From assembly GCA_008694505.1 (NCBI GenBank), contig VZDJ01000219.1, forward strand, positions 2,685,759 to 2,749,758: a DNA stretch of 64,000 nt, given 5' to 3'. A program made the translations under genes and the position numbers. Source of the DNA: Cyanoderma ruficeps. Lineage: Eukaryota; Chordata; Aves; Passeriformes; Timaliidae. The notes under the pieces are model-generated. The model was not told the origin of the DNA and made no database searches. It was given only the letters and a program-made list of their open reading frames with translations. Positions 11,010-22,990 of the stretch are shown piece by piece; within the stretch, counting starts at the first letter, position 1, and each line of letters starts with the position of its first letter.

Positions 11010-13640
11010 CACCCAAGCAAGTCCAGAAGCATTCCTTGGATGGTTTATTGTATCAAAGTCAACAGACTCTGGAGTGCCTCAGGACCAGAGGACTCTGAGC
11101 AGCACAGGCAGATACGAAGCCCCATTTTTCTTCCCTCATTTAATAAAATCACAGTGTTTTGTTGTTGGAAAGAATTCTGGTAATTATCAAGCTTGTGCTA
11201 CACTTAATGTCATGTTCAACCTTGCCCTCATATTTTGAAATAATCTAAACTTACCTAAACATACTGGTGTTAGATGGTGTGACCTAAATCATCTGTACCA
11301 TTTTACCTCTCAAATGACAATGGTAGTTTTCAGAGTGAGTACACACTTGGAAGAACACAGTCTTTTAATTACTGCTATTTAAAAGAGTCTATCAACACAA
11401 GAAGAACATTTCAATATTATGCGGCAGCAGTGGGGTTTTTCTCCTTGAAAAGAGAGAACTGCTACCAGCAACCTTTGTCTTTCGTCTAAGTAAATAAACT
11501 CAGAATTGAGTAAATTCATGATTTGCATGAGAGTACACTTACCAAAAAAAAAAAAAATTTTAAAAATTTAAAAAAAATCAATCACTCCCATAGGATTGAG
11601 TAGCACTTCAAGTTGACCAAGGTTGCTTACCTTTGAGAATAAGCTATTTTCTAAAAGAGTCAATCTCAAAGACTTTGAACAAGCAAGTTGCTTTCAACTT
11701 AATGAAAGCAAGGTTTACATTTTATTGGATTTGTGTTTGCTGTCTAATGTGGTAACAATGAAGCATAGCTAAACATTTGAATGAAATTAAACAGAAGGCA
11801 TCTTGGATTTGCAGAAAGTCAACCCAAGTGCAATTTTACTTTGAGGCAGAGGTCTAATGTGGAGTGGATGCCCTCAGAAAGGCTCTTTAAAAGTTTCATC
11901 AGGTTGGGTTTTGTTAACTGTAAGCTTCTACTTTAAGCTTCTGGGTTATCCTTTTTTGAATGTATGACATTAAAATCACTGGGAGCGACAGCACTTCCAC
12001 GCTCCCAGAATTCTTCCAAATGTTTGGAACACTAGAAATACTTCTGCTGAAAACAACAAATGACAAGTGTCAATGGTACTACAAAGTACATAATACGTAT
12101 TATATCATGTACCATATCAAATTCCCATGATACTCTAAATATACACATAGATGTTTACCTACACTTGCTAATATGCAGCCATGTAAGTTAAAAATCTGCA
12201 CTAAGTACACCCTAAACCATTCATTTCATGGTTGACAAAACTTCAGTTTATAAAACAGGGCTTTTTTCATCTATTTGTAAACTTGAAGTCATGTTACAGG
12301 ATCGTCACTTAAACCTTCTGTAGGCGACAGAATATACAAACACAGAATATTCCACCTATTTTTCTCACCAGCCACCATGCACTGCTGTGTATCCAATGTT
12401 AAACCAAACATTTTAGAGTAGCATTGTAGTTATAAATAGGACCTTTCCCCCCATTTTAAAACAAGCCATAAACATTTACTTGGAAAATTCAACTTGCACA
12501 CAAGTCACACAGTAGCTCTAATTTCAGAGAGGCAACCTTTTGCTGCACAAAATATTTTTTGAGTTTATATAACACATACTTAAAATATCCAAATTCCTCT
12601 TAAAAACGAAGTTGAGCAAACCAGCAGACAATTTACTTTGGTAAACACAGCCTGCATTGCACACAGGCATTGCACATGGTCTCACATGCAAACACAGACT
12701 GCTGACCCCCGGCCTGAAACTGTCAGGCTCAGGGTATTGGGTTTTGATAGGACTCTGTAGGGTGATGCCAGCAGGAAACTGAAAAAGACTCTTTAACTTG
12801 AAGGTGAACAAGTAAATAGCCCAAAAATGATTCCATATTTATTTAACAGCATAGGTACTTTTACTGGCCAGACACTGTCTTCAGAGAAATCCTTTGAGGG
12901 TTTCTAAACCTTGCTCAATTCATCAGTCTTTATCATCCTAACAAAACCATATTTGATTCATCTCAGATTTTAACCAGGCCAAATCTGATTCATTCACAAA
13001 CAGCTGGTGCTTCCATGCTTTTCCATTTTCTTTCAATGATCATATGTCCTGGTGGGAATAAAGTCTTAGCCAGATTTCTGGAATAAGTAAAATCTTTCTC
13101 TCGCACATGCATATTCAACATTTGTATTTCTTGTGAAAATAGTACTTGGATTCATGCACATCAATTTTCTCAGACTCAGACTTTGAACTCAGCTGTTTTC
13201 TGGAATTTATGCTAATGGTCTGTAGATGCTGGCAAAGCTTCATTGCTGTCCAGCCCATCTCCAGCCTCACTATATTAAAAAATACAATCAAGGTGCTCTG
13301 GTTGTCACAAGGATGGAAGGATGGAACAAGGAATCAGAAAATGGGAACAGACCCTTTAGTCTCTGGAGCAAATCTACCATCCTCCTGTGTATTTGCACAG
13401 CAGATTGACCAAGGAAGAGCATAAGCCTCTATATTGTAAAATAGCAAAAATTATAAAAGTGATCTCTGTGCCGGGTTTCAGTTATAGAATTGTTGTAATT
13501 ATGGAATCTAGAAGAGCAGAAAAATCTTTTGTTTGAGGAAGGCATGACTTGTACAAAACAGAACAGTGAAAAGCCATTAGAGCCAGCAGACTCTACCTTC
13601 TCTAGTGCTGTAATTGAGTGCTAACATCCTTAACCCAGGT
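11010..13640. other. non-coding stretch, nothing firm
   Basis: AT-rich unique sequence with a homopolymer block at 11544-11578. A segment at 11145-11200 faintly resembles an antisense CR1 tail but is too diverged to call. Open frames stay under 100 codons and look random. Confidence 0.55.
11544..11578. repeat. A-rich low-complexity tract
   Basis: Fourteen A at 11544-11557 continue into alternating T4/A5/T3/A8 runs. Simple sequence only. Confidence 0.9.
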
Positions 13641-13790
13641 CTGCAAGGCAAATGGTCCTTAGCCATCAATGTGATTTGGAATGATGGATTTTTAAATATC
13701 CACCACTGTGAGCAGCTAAGGCTTTAATCTATATTAACAAGTCATTTGGTGCAATCAATTGTTGCAGCAGCTGATAACTGAGGTTCCTGC
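13640..13790. promoter_or_regulatory. candidate conserved non-coding element
   Basis: An imperfect palindrome GCAATCAATTGTTGC at 13751-13765 is followed at 13768-13773 by a CAGCTG E-box, then GATAA. The run before it (13660-13720) is also of high complexity. Motif evidence only. Confidence 0.25.
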
Positions 13791-16700
13791 ATGTGCTCTG
13801 TATGTATTTCTCATGTCTTATTCTGGGATGCATTCAGCCTTGTACCCTGCTGCCATCCCTAAATAAACATCTGAGAAGTACACAAGGGCCAGTTATTTGT
13901 TTGGACTTTTCTTTTAGGGGCTGGGATGCATTTTGTGCCCCCATGGAAAGAATTTTCAGAATTTATTTCCTTTGAAAAAAAGTCTACTTTACACTTCTAA
14001 ACACTCTCTGGATGTGCAGCAGTGAGTGGGGTCAAGGTGGCACAAATGAGAGCAGTCAGGGCAGAACCTGCTGTCGTTCTGAGCTAACACTGATGAAGAC
14101 AAAGACAACTTCCATCCAAGTTCTCTGCCAAGTAAATAGCAGCTAAAAATAGGCCGGAAAGATATGTGGATTTGTCAATAAGAAAAAAAGAGAAGCTGCA
14201 GGAGGAGGTACAGCCACGGGGACACAACCTCAGCACAGACACAGGGGGGCAATGAGAGGGAGCAGAGCACAGCAGAGGTTCAATGGAATGAGCTGCTCTT
14301 TTAACAACTGGTCCCACACTGAACTACTGGAGTAACTCCAGTTGTATCACAGAAGTTAACTTATGGCATTAAATATAACTCTATGAAGCTGCAATTCTCT
14401 AAAGAACATATTTGAGAATAACTTTTGATAATAAGTTTCCAATACATTGTCTCTAAATGGATGAGTCATTTTTAAAAAACTCAAAGAAAATATTTGCTGG
14501 AGTATGAGCCAAACCAGTGTTGCTCCAAAGCAACATATTTTTTTTTTGTAAATTTAAGGTTGAAATCCCCACTTGAAAATTATTTGGAATACTTTGAAAA
14601 TAGTGCTGCTCCTAATTCCATTCATCTGTATTAATGCTTATGAACATAAATCAGGACTAGGAGAATGAGCATTAGTTCAGTTGTTAATACTTTTTTCACC
14701 CTTGATGAACCAGTGAGCTTTAATAGGCTACAATCAATTTAAATTTTACTCTGTATCTACCGCCAGGTATTTTTCTTCACTTTTTTTTTTCTTTTTGAAC
14801 TAATTAAATCATGTGGATGAATGCTTTTTTAATATGTCTAAGGATAAATTAACATAAAGGTTTTGAGACCTATGGCAGTGATCCCACACAAGAAAATTGA
14901 GAAGATATAAAACATATTGGCTCAAAAGAGCATTTCATCTCTTTACAAGAAATCTTCAAAAGCAAATCCTCCCTCAGCTGCTTTCCAACATGACAGAGTA
15001 GATGCCAATTCCAACTCCATCAGCATTGTACCCTGCAAACTCCATCATTATACAGTGCAGCTGTGCTGCAGTTCTCCTCTGTCTCTATTTCCATGTGTTT
15101 TAAAGACCAGTGTGCACATAGGGAACTGATCTTGGAAATACCCTCAGAATTTTCTGATCAGCTTCTGGGTACTATTTTACAGAAGGTGTCTGAACTAAAT
15201 TGATGGTATTGAACAGGAACAATTCCAATATTCAAGTTTGCAGGTGGGGCAGCTGTGACACTCTGCTGGCTGGTTTCCTGCAGAGCAGCGTGGTGCAGTG
15301 TTCTGACCCTGCACAGCAGCGAGGCAGGACCTCCTCCAGAGAAACGGGAATCTCACAACAAATGCAAGGACTGAAGCAGAAAATATTGCTACAAATTCTG
15401 AATATCATTAGACATGAGACACACAAAAATCCTGGCTCAGAAAGGGATGGATAGAGGCATTTAGAGAATTTAGATGCAATAATGAGACTGCACTCCTTTA
15501 AATTTAATTCCTTCATGTTTCAAAGGCTGACGACTCTGGAGATTTTTCTTTTTTTTTCTCCTTTCGCTGGTAGTGCTTACAATTGTTACTAGGCTTTGTA
15601 TATAAGAATAAACGAAAAACTGCAGCAGGTCAATGCATCCAGATGGGAAAGCAATAAATTTATGCTACAATCCCTAACAAGGGATAGGGATCCCTTTTCT
15701 CCAGGCAGTGGTAAACTTCCCTCAGGAAAGCATTACTATATTTCACATCTACAAAGGCCTGTTCAGTCTGGCCTGAGAATTTATCTCTATTTTCACATGC
15801 CCTGCTCAAAAGGAGCAGCTGCCAGGATGTAGTTTGCATGAGGTTAATGGATCAGACTTTGACTTTACATTTTTGTGTCCAAGAGTTAGTAAATAAAGCA
15901 GCAGGTTATTCTGCTTTCAGAGGTGGTGGCCAAATATGACTTGAATCACACTACCAGTGTTCACTCAAAATCACATTTAATTTTTTGCTCAAATGTTGCT
16001 AGACCAGCTTCTGTAAAGTGACCAAATCAACATCTTTCATGCCCATCCATCTGGACCCATTTCCAAAGGCTCCATAAGGTGAAAAATCATGACAGAGCTT
16101 CTTGTTATGAACAGTCAAGACACTTTTCCAGGAAAAAGAGTTCTGTGATGATTTAAAACATTTTTCAGAGGTTTTACTGTTTAGCAATGACTATAACTGA
16201 CTTGTTTGCAAATGCCTTCTCTGTTGATAATCAGTTTAGTCATTAACCTTCCTAATTTCAAGTGTTGTCACCATGAATTCCAAATATTTGAGCAAGCAGT
16301 ATAATAGTGCTTATGCTGCAGGATCATGCTGCACTGTTCACTACACATACAATAACCCCATATGGACTGGATTCTTACTATTATTTTATTTGCAATATTC
16401 CACTTACATTATTCAACTTCATATTTTATCTTGATAATTGGTAGTGCAAAAGCTGAAGGGCAACTCTGATTTCAGCACAGAACAGAAATAGCAGTGTGGT
16501 AATTACACCAGACATTAGGCACATTTATAGTGTTTAGTGGTGGTAGTTCAGACTAAGATCACTTCTGTCCTTTGGAATGACCCACGCAACATAATTCAGA
16601 GTTCATGGCAAGATGAAATTTTGTTTATTTTATACTATTATTTCAAAATATAATAAATTAATAGTGCACTAAGTTAATGCATCGTGATACTCATTTGAGC

Positions 16701-16810
16701 ACATCTGTGCTGTTCCCCCCAGTTCTCACTGGGCTTTGTGTGTCTCTAAAATAAATGTGTGTATATTCATGTACCCCCCTCTTCTGCTCTAAGGTGACAT
16801 TGGCAGGGCA
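13791..16810. other. non-coding stretch, nothing recognised
   Basis: Unique AT-rich DNA. Overlapping frames of about 80-95 codons occur on both strands around 15200-15516 because this part is slightly GC-richer. Neither resembles a known protein. No repeat family recognised. Confidence 0.55.
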
Positions 16811-16814
16811 CTGC
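16811..16814. repeat. left target-site duplication of LTR copy A
   Basis: CTGC, repeated exactly at 17115-17118 on the other side of the LTR. Confidence 0.75.
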
Positions 16815-17114
16815 TGGTGCTGTTTTACATCATGACACAGACTCCGACTGCAGAAGGCTGAAAATGACTCCTTTATTTTTGGGATGTCTCTCCCTTTTAT
16901 ACTATTTCACACAAACCAATTTGATTGGTGACACAAAGACAAACCTCTTCAATCACATTGGTCAGAGCAGAGGGACATCAAGAAGTCCCTCCTAGGGAAA
17001 GGAATGAATAACAAAGTTGCAGTTTACAAAACATTTCTCCTGTTTACAGAAAATTCCCTGGGATAAGAATTTCAGAAAACCAAACCATCTCAGGCACGAA
17101 ACCAGGGTTTCACA
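16815..17114 (-). mobile_element. solo LTR of an endogenous retrovirus, copy A
   Basis: Read on -, the element starts TGTGAAACCCTGG and ends ...AACAGCACCA, so it has TG...CA ends and is 300 bp long. It is flanked by the direct repeat CTGC at 16811-16814 and 17115-17118, a 4-bp target-site duplication (a fifth matching base is ambiguous). Inside are a TATA box TATAAAAG (reverse complement of 16894-16901) and a poly(A) signal AATAAA (reverse complement of 16872-16877). It is about 89% identical by eye to the element at 41665-41966. There is no internal retroviral sequence next to it, so it is a solo LTR left by LTR-LTR recombination. A 4-5 bp duplication fits gammaretrovirus-like or ERVL classes better than the 6 bp usual for ERVK. 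Both core promoter signals look intact. Confidence 0.85.
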
Positions 17115-17118
17115 CTGC
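17115..17118. repeat. right target-site duplication of LTR copy A
   Basis: CTGC, matching 16811-16814. The next base also matches the first LTR base, so 4 versus 5 bp cannot be settled. Confidence 0.75.
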
Positions 17119-19454
17119 TTCTTTGAGGTACTTATCCCCTTGCTCAATAGGTGGTAATCTTGGTAATAATAATCACAAATTGAACATGATATTTATTTTA
17201 GTCAGATAAGAAGGTGGATGCCGTTGCTCTGAGCAGATGTAAGATTTCTAGTCCTCCCTTCTCTATCCCAGCTATCAATTCTGGCCTGGAATGATGGCAG
17301 CCTGTCCTTTGTTGATGTGCTCAGTTTTCATTCTAGCTGAAAACTGTATCATGGCAATGAAAATTTCATACTTACCTACACTTGAAAGCAGACAAGGCAA
17401 ACACCTTAGGAGACTGACTGGGCCTTCTGGCTTCGCGTGCCAGTGACACATTTTCCTCTGGGTGTTCCTACAGAGGATTGTAGGGTTGGCTTTAACACCC
17501 TGGAGTGTTGACACCCCACAGGGGCTCCATGGCTGCATCAGTGATTTCCCTCTGCCAAGCCTGCCTTGCACCTCTGTTTTTTTGGGAGGGATGAGGAGAG
17601 TGGTGTGTTCAGGACTGTGTCACTTCCTGAGGAGCTGAGCCCTCGGCACCTCCTGCAGCACTGGGAACTGCAGGGAGGGACAAACTTCATGGAAAGGCAG
17701 CAGAAAGGGATCATGAACATAAGAAGAGTTTCATGACAAAGCATCCCATGAAATTTCTTTCCCTGTTTCTCCCTTTGGCCCAATACAAATTACCCAGCCA
17801 GCTCCGGGGCAGGCCAAGGGAACTAATTAACTGAAACTGGCTAATGTATTGTTGGAAAGGACTCAAATTATGTCTTTTTTCACTGTTAAAAAAAGCTGCC
17901 ACATATTAAGAGGAACAACTTCTAGAACTCCCAGAAGTCCTCCTTTCTCTTAGGGAATCTGAGAGTAACATCCTGAAGTTTCCTGAAAGATAATTATTTA
18001 GAATTGGGTGCTAAGAAGTGCAGCCTGTTCCAGCAGCCATAAAATATTGATTTGCCCTATTCTTAGGGCACTGCAGCCCTAAACTCTGCCCTCTGTTTTC
18101 CTCGATTATGAAAAATGTGCAACTGCGTAGAGTTTTATCTACTAGATGATAAAAATAGATTAGAAAGACTAAAATTGGTTACTTTGCATGAAACCTGGAG
18201 AGCACCAGTTATGGTGAAAAACATTTTAAAGATTGAATTAGAAGTTGTTTTGTATCAGAAGAGTCTCAGTTTACAAGGCTTGCCTAAGTTTATAGCTGGG
18301 CAAGTAAGACACATATTTTGCTATTCACTGGGGAAATGTGTCCCCTGAGAATGGGGACATATCCATTGCCTAGTCCCAATGCTGAACTTTTTTTCTTGCT
18401 TGGAAAGGGACTACAGTGGGAAGCTTGGGAGAATCTGCAGAGAGGAAAATCTCCGCAGAATTGTAATTAGAACAAGAAATTAACTGTCCATTTCCTGTAA
18501 CTCTGACCTGCTGAACTGTATGTTAAAGAACTGTTCATCTGAAGAACCTGTACACACTGAAAATTCAGTTTAAGATGATTCCCTTGGTTTTGGTGCCATC
18601 TCTTTTTTTCCCTATCCCAGCACTAACAATACGAAGGCAGAAGAAAAGGCGCCTGCCCTGTCTGCTGCCTGACTTCACCTGTGATGGAAGAACACACAGA
18701 GGTGTTCTGTGCCAGGGAAATTCATACTCTACCCATTAGCAAGACCTACAGCCTGCAGAAAGTGCCATCCCTTTGCTTTCCAGTGCTAAGTGCACCTGTG
18801 ACAAGCAAAACTCCACAGAAACTGGGCACAGACATAATCCACAGCAATCTGAAAGCTAACCTGACAGGGCCATCGAGTTTTCTAGAACAGAAAATCCAAA
18901 CAAAACTAGTACTAAAGCACACATCAAATCACAGTGCTAAAGGAGACACAGCGAGAGGCTGACATGCCTTAGATGAAGATTTTTATTTAATTGAATTTAT
19001 TCTGTCTCAGGTTTACACAATCAAGCAAACTCACTTCATATGAATTCATTAATGACAAAGGTTATAGATAAACTTGTCTTGATCAGCTACTGATTTTATT
19101 TCTTTCTGTTAACACTATTGTTTGGGTAAAACAAACCAACAAAAGGCCTCTACATGTGATCAAATGTTTTTGTGTGAGCTAAGCAATAGCATAGATTAGG
19201 ACAAACTGAAGGCAGGAATTGATTACCTTTAACAGCTTTAGCCAATTAACAAAAGACAGAGTGCCTTCAGCTGTGATCTGCTGATGTACAGTGACAAGTA
19301 CCACCTGAAATAGCCATGTGTTCACTAAAACACACAGAAAAAGATAATTCAACAAGCCATTGTGTAAAGTCTGCCTGTCCTGATATTGTTGAAAATCCAT
19401 AAAACACAATTGTGAAGCTACCAATGCTAATTACCTTCTTTCCCCCCAAATAAA
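17119..19454. other. non-coding stretch, nothing recognised
   Basis: Unique sequence, slightly GC-richer at 17400-17800. Open frames of 60-98 codons on both strands lack any recognisable motif. Confidence 0.55.
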
Positions 19455-19468
19455 GGGAAAAAAAAAAG

Positions 19469-19499
<31 letters not shown>
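19455..19499. repeat. (A9-10 G)n purine tract
   Basis: G-flanked A-runs of 10, 9, 10 and 9 are separated by single G, giving a 10-11 bp period over about 45 bp. This is close to one DNA helical turn, so the tract is likely curved or stiff and nucleosome-poor. Opposite-strand frames through it encode a poly-Phe run and are not genes. Confidence 0.9.
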
Positions 19500-22400
19500 T
19501 GGATTTAGTGATGGCAAAGATTCCAAATTGACAAGTAATCACTGTCCTGGCAGCCAGAGTACAAACAGGTGGATGTAGCTGGAACACACTTGCCCAGTGA
19601 CAGCTCAGAGTGAACCTGGCACCACACCAGTTCTAAGGGTTGGCAAATCATAGAAGCAAAAACCATCATCTTTAGTCTCTTGACTCTGACCAAGTGGAAT
19701 AAGAAAGGTTAACAAAGTAAAATGTGTTACAGTCCTTCAGGATGATGTCAGTGCTAAAATAATCACAAGTCAGGAAGGGGCAATCAAATCTCCCCAGCAT
19801 CCACAGAATGTTTGTGTCAGAAAGAGCCTGTCTAAACACACCCTCTCTCTTTATTGCCTCAGGAAAAGGTCAATGCAAATGAATCCAGAGAGATTTTAGC
19901 ATACCAAGACAGGAATTTTTAGGAATCTCCCTCCCTGGTTTTTAGTTTTAATATCAGCTGTCTATGCTTGATACTGCACAGAACTGGCCCAAGATGAAAC
20001 TCTCCCTTTAATTCTAAGCTAGACGTGGTGCTCTCAAAATGTGGTTCACCTAGAAATCATATGCTGTGCAAGGAAATACAAATCTACGTGTGGAAAGGGA
20101 TTTATTACATTAAATAAAATACCTACCAACTAGATAGTTATTTAAATGCCGTAGGGAGGAAAAAGAGGAGTCAAAATAGTTTTATCACAATTTGGAAAAA
20201 ATAAGCTGGTCAAAATTTCCCTTTCCTGTTTACCTCCAAGGCAGGCTGCAAGGTAGATCTGTTTGGTGTGGCTGCAGGTTGCTTTGAGATAATAAATTAG
20301 CTGAGGATGTTTAAGTTCTGATAGATGTTTCAGTTAATGTCTGTCTGGGCACTCTGTCTCCTGGACAAGTGCCTAAATGTCAAGTTCCTTGCAGTAAAAC
20401 CTTTGATATTTTATGTTAGCTAAAAATGTATAACTAGCACATAATTTGCAAAGTGGCGTTTAAAAGAAAGACTTAAAAATTATTTTTGTACCATACTTCC
20501 CTCTCTGGTCTTCTTTTTAAAGCTGATGTTGGATCTTTTACATATGCACAGCTAAAGGGCCACACAATGTGCAGGAGTAACATGGTCTCAGCAGATGTGA
20601 ATTGCTGAGCAAAGTAGAGATTGGTGAAATCTAGAGAAACATAGAGGCAAGCAGAGTAAATACAAGAATGACCAAAAGAGATGCACAAATGCCCCAAAAT
20701 TGTGAGCACCATGGGTAAGGTCAGAAGCTGTTACATGCTGAAGTGTTTGACTGAAGGATCAACCTGCTCTTGTACAGGAGTCCCAGCAACAGAAGAATTA
20801 AAAATATTAAAAAAATATGGGAGGTAGAAAAGTGCATTTGTGCCTCTCAAGCATGGATGGCCATTAGCAACATTCTTTCCTGTATTTGCCCCATCTGCTG
20901 CTGGAACACAACGAGGTATTGCAGAAACAGGTTCCTGCACAATCCCTGAACTGCAGACACTTCGAGTTTAGATATTTTACCAAAGGCTTCCAAACCTCAA
21001 CAGCAGCACAGCTGCTTTCTCTCTCCCAATATACAACTTAGCGAGACCTCTCTGTGTGTGTGTGTGCATATACAGAATTTTGTTTATATGTAAATGCCTG
21101 AAAAAATTTGGAACTACAACTAGTGACATGTAGAACCGTGATGAAAAAGTAGCTGCTTCTGAAAACTGGGTTTTGATGAATTTTGTATGATCTCTTTAAA
21201 GATTCTCTAATGCATATTTCAGAAGATGTTTCAATACTGTAAGTTTCAGATCGGCTCGTAACTGATAATTTAGATTTTTCCAAGACTATTCTCCTGCGGT
21301 ATCTACTTTCCAGACTGAGATTTAAATGTATAGTAGTTCTGAATGAAATCACAGGCTGAATATTAGATTACAGCATATAAAACATCACAAAACCCTTTGT
21401 TAATGCTAAATTAAAACCTCAGCTAAGGCAAACTTACTAAAAGTATCTGGGCATACCAGAATTAGAGGCCTTTGTGCTTAGCAGTTTTCTTGTATGACTT
21501 GTTTCTAGTGCCTCTGTCTAAAGAATCAAACATTACCAACGACTTTAGCTCCTCAGATAGGCACAAACTGCAAAGAAATGCATTATTTTTAAATAAGGTT
21601 ATTTCTTATGAAAATAATCCCAGACAATAAATAACTACAAAATTTAGCTATTGTATGGGTATGTAGACTTTAACCTCAAAATAATTAGTGGATATTTTAG
21701 ATAATTTAATATTGTTAGGTGAGCTCTAGACCTTTTATTGATGTTAAACTCTGTGCTCATAGTCCAGTTTGTCCCTTCCTCAGCCCCCAGTGCTGTGAAT
21801 TCCCTGTTGTTCCACAAGCTGGAGTCAACTCACTTCACTCCAATATCTAAATGGCAATTTCCTGCTCCTGCGGCTCACCCTGGCACAGGGAAGCCGGGCT
21901 GCAAGGCTGGCTCACCTGCCTGCACAGTTAGAGCTCCTGCTTTGTTCCCTCGGGATGGGGACATGACCCCTCTTGTGAGGCACTTGGAGGAATCCAGGTG
22001 GATATTCCAGGACAAAAGCCCAGCTTTCCTCTGCCTGCCCACACCAGGACACGGCCACAGGCAACTGCTCACTGCACAAAGCTCAGGTTCCAATCTCCAG
22101 AAGTCCCTAGTTCTCACTCAGGCACCAAAGCAAATCCTTTCAGGGAGAGCTGAACTCCCTGGAAAATAGCAGCAAATGAAAAAACCTTCCTGGGTATGTT
22201 TAAAGCTGTTGCACCACCTGAGAAACTGAAAGAGAAGTTAACAGCACCACTGCCTTTATCCAAGTCCCGGTTTGCCATCTTCTAATGAGACAACAAACCG
22301 AACAAATATGAACAAAAAGTTCTGTCTTCCGTTTTACATCTTTAAACCCCTATTTATTCACAACGTGCTTTATTTCACTGCCCAAAGCTCTCATCCCCCA

Positions 22401-22839
22401 AAAAGGCTGAATCCCACAAAATGACACACGGTTGAAGACAAAAGGCACCAGGCAGGGTGAGTGCTCCCCAATGTCTGTCTGCACAGATCTGGTGGCTGTG
22501 GCACCCGTGCCTATTGCTCAGCCCACACACATCAGATGTCCCAGCTCCATTTGCTGGATCACAGGATGAGAGCCCAATATCCAGTGGGGAGCTGCAGTGC
22601 ACAAAGGAAGCTCAGGACCAAGAGGATAAGTCTTCTCTAGGGCAGAATCAAAGTGTCAGTCTCTCAGCTTCCTAAGAATCACGTCAGTCACTGCAATTAT
22701 ATATTTTTAAAGTCTATTTTCTCTGTCCTTTAACAAACTGATGCTAAGTATTTGTCAAGTGTTTGAATTCGTGCTTTAATACATATAAAATCAAGATCAC
22801 AAGTAAATCATAAATGAATGCAGAAATGTGTTTGTAAAC
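19500..22839. other. non-coding stretch with two open but unsupported frames
   Basis: Mostly AT-rich unique sequence with a (TG)7 run at 21053-21066. A GC-richer patch at 21740-22170 is open on both strands (143 codons on +, 80 on -). This is explained by base composition, and neither product resembles a known family. The - strand frame at 21038-21352 contains three CpG in a 45-bp AT-rich region and a Ser/Arg-rich product, but no splice pair or homology that I can see. Confidence 0.5.
21053..21066. repeat. (TG)7 microsatellite
   Basis: Seven TG units follow GACCTCTC. Possibly length-polymorphic. Confidence 0.9.
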
Positions 22840-22990
22840 CTTAGTTCCCCTGCCATGATAATTGCTTAATATCTGGCATTAATGAGGTTTTTTCTAACGC
22901 CAGATAACTGACATTTAAACACATTTAAACGTTAACGTGCAGGCATTCATGCAGAGACAGGGGATTATTTAAACAGGAAGGAATACAGTT
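22840..22990. promoter_or_regulatory. candidate conserved non-coding element
   Basis: ATCTGGC at 22871-22877 and its exact reverse complement GCCAGAT at 22899-22905 flank a GCATTAATGAGG core. Around them are CATGATAATTGCTTAA and TTAACGTGCAGG. Homeodomain-type cores are dense and two CpG are retained. Motif evidence only. Confidence 0.3.

Noticed and set aside
11145..11200. Possible antisense CR1 tail (AAATCACAG...GTTGGAAAG)
   Set aside because: Only scattered matches over about 50 bp; indistinguishable from chance without an alignment score.
21738..22169. 143-codon + strand open frame, the longest in the window
   Set aside because: It lies in a GC-richer patch that is also open on - for 80 codons. 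The product has no motif or family resemblance, and openness is explained by composition.
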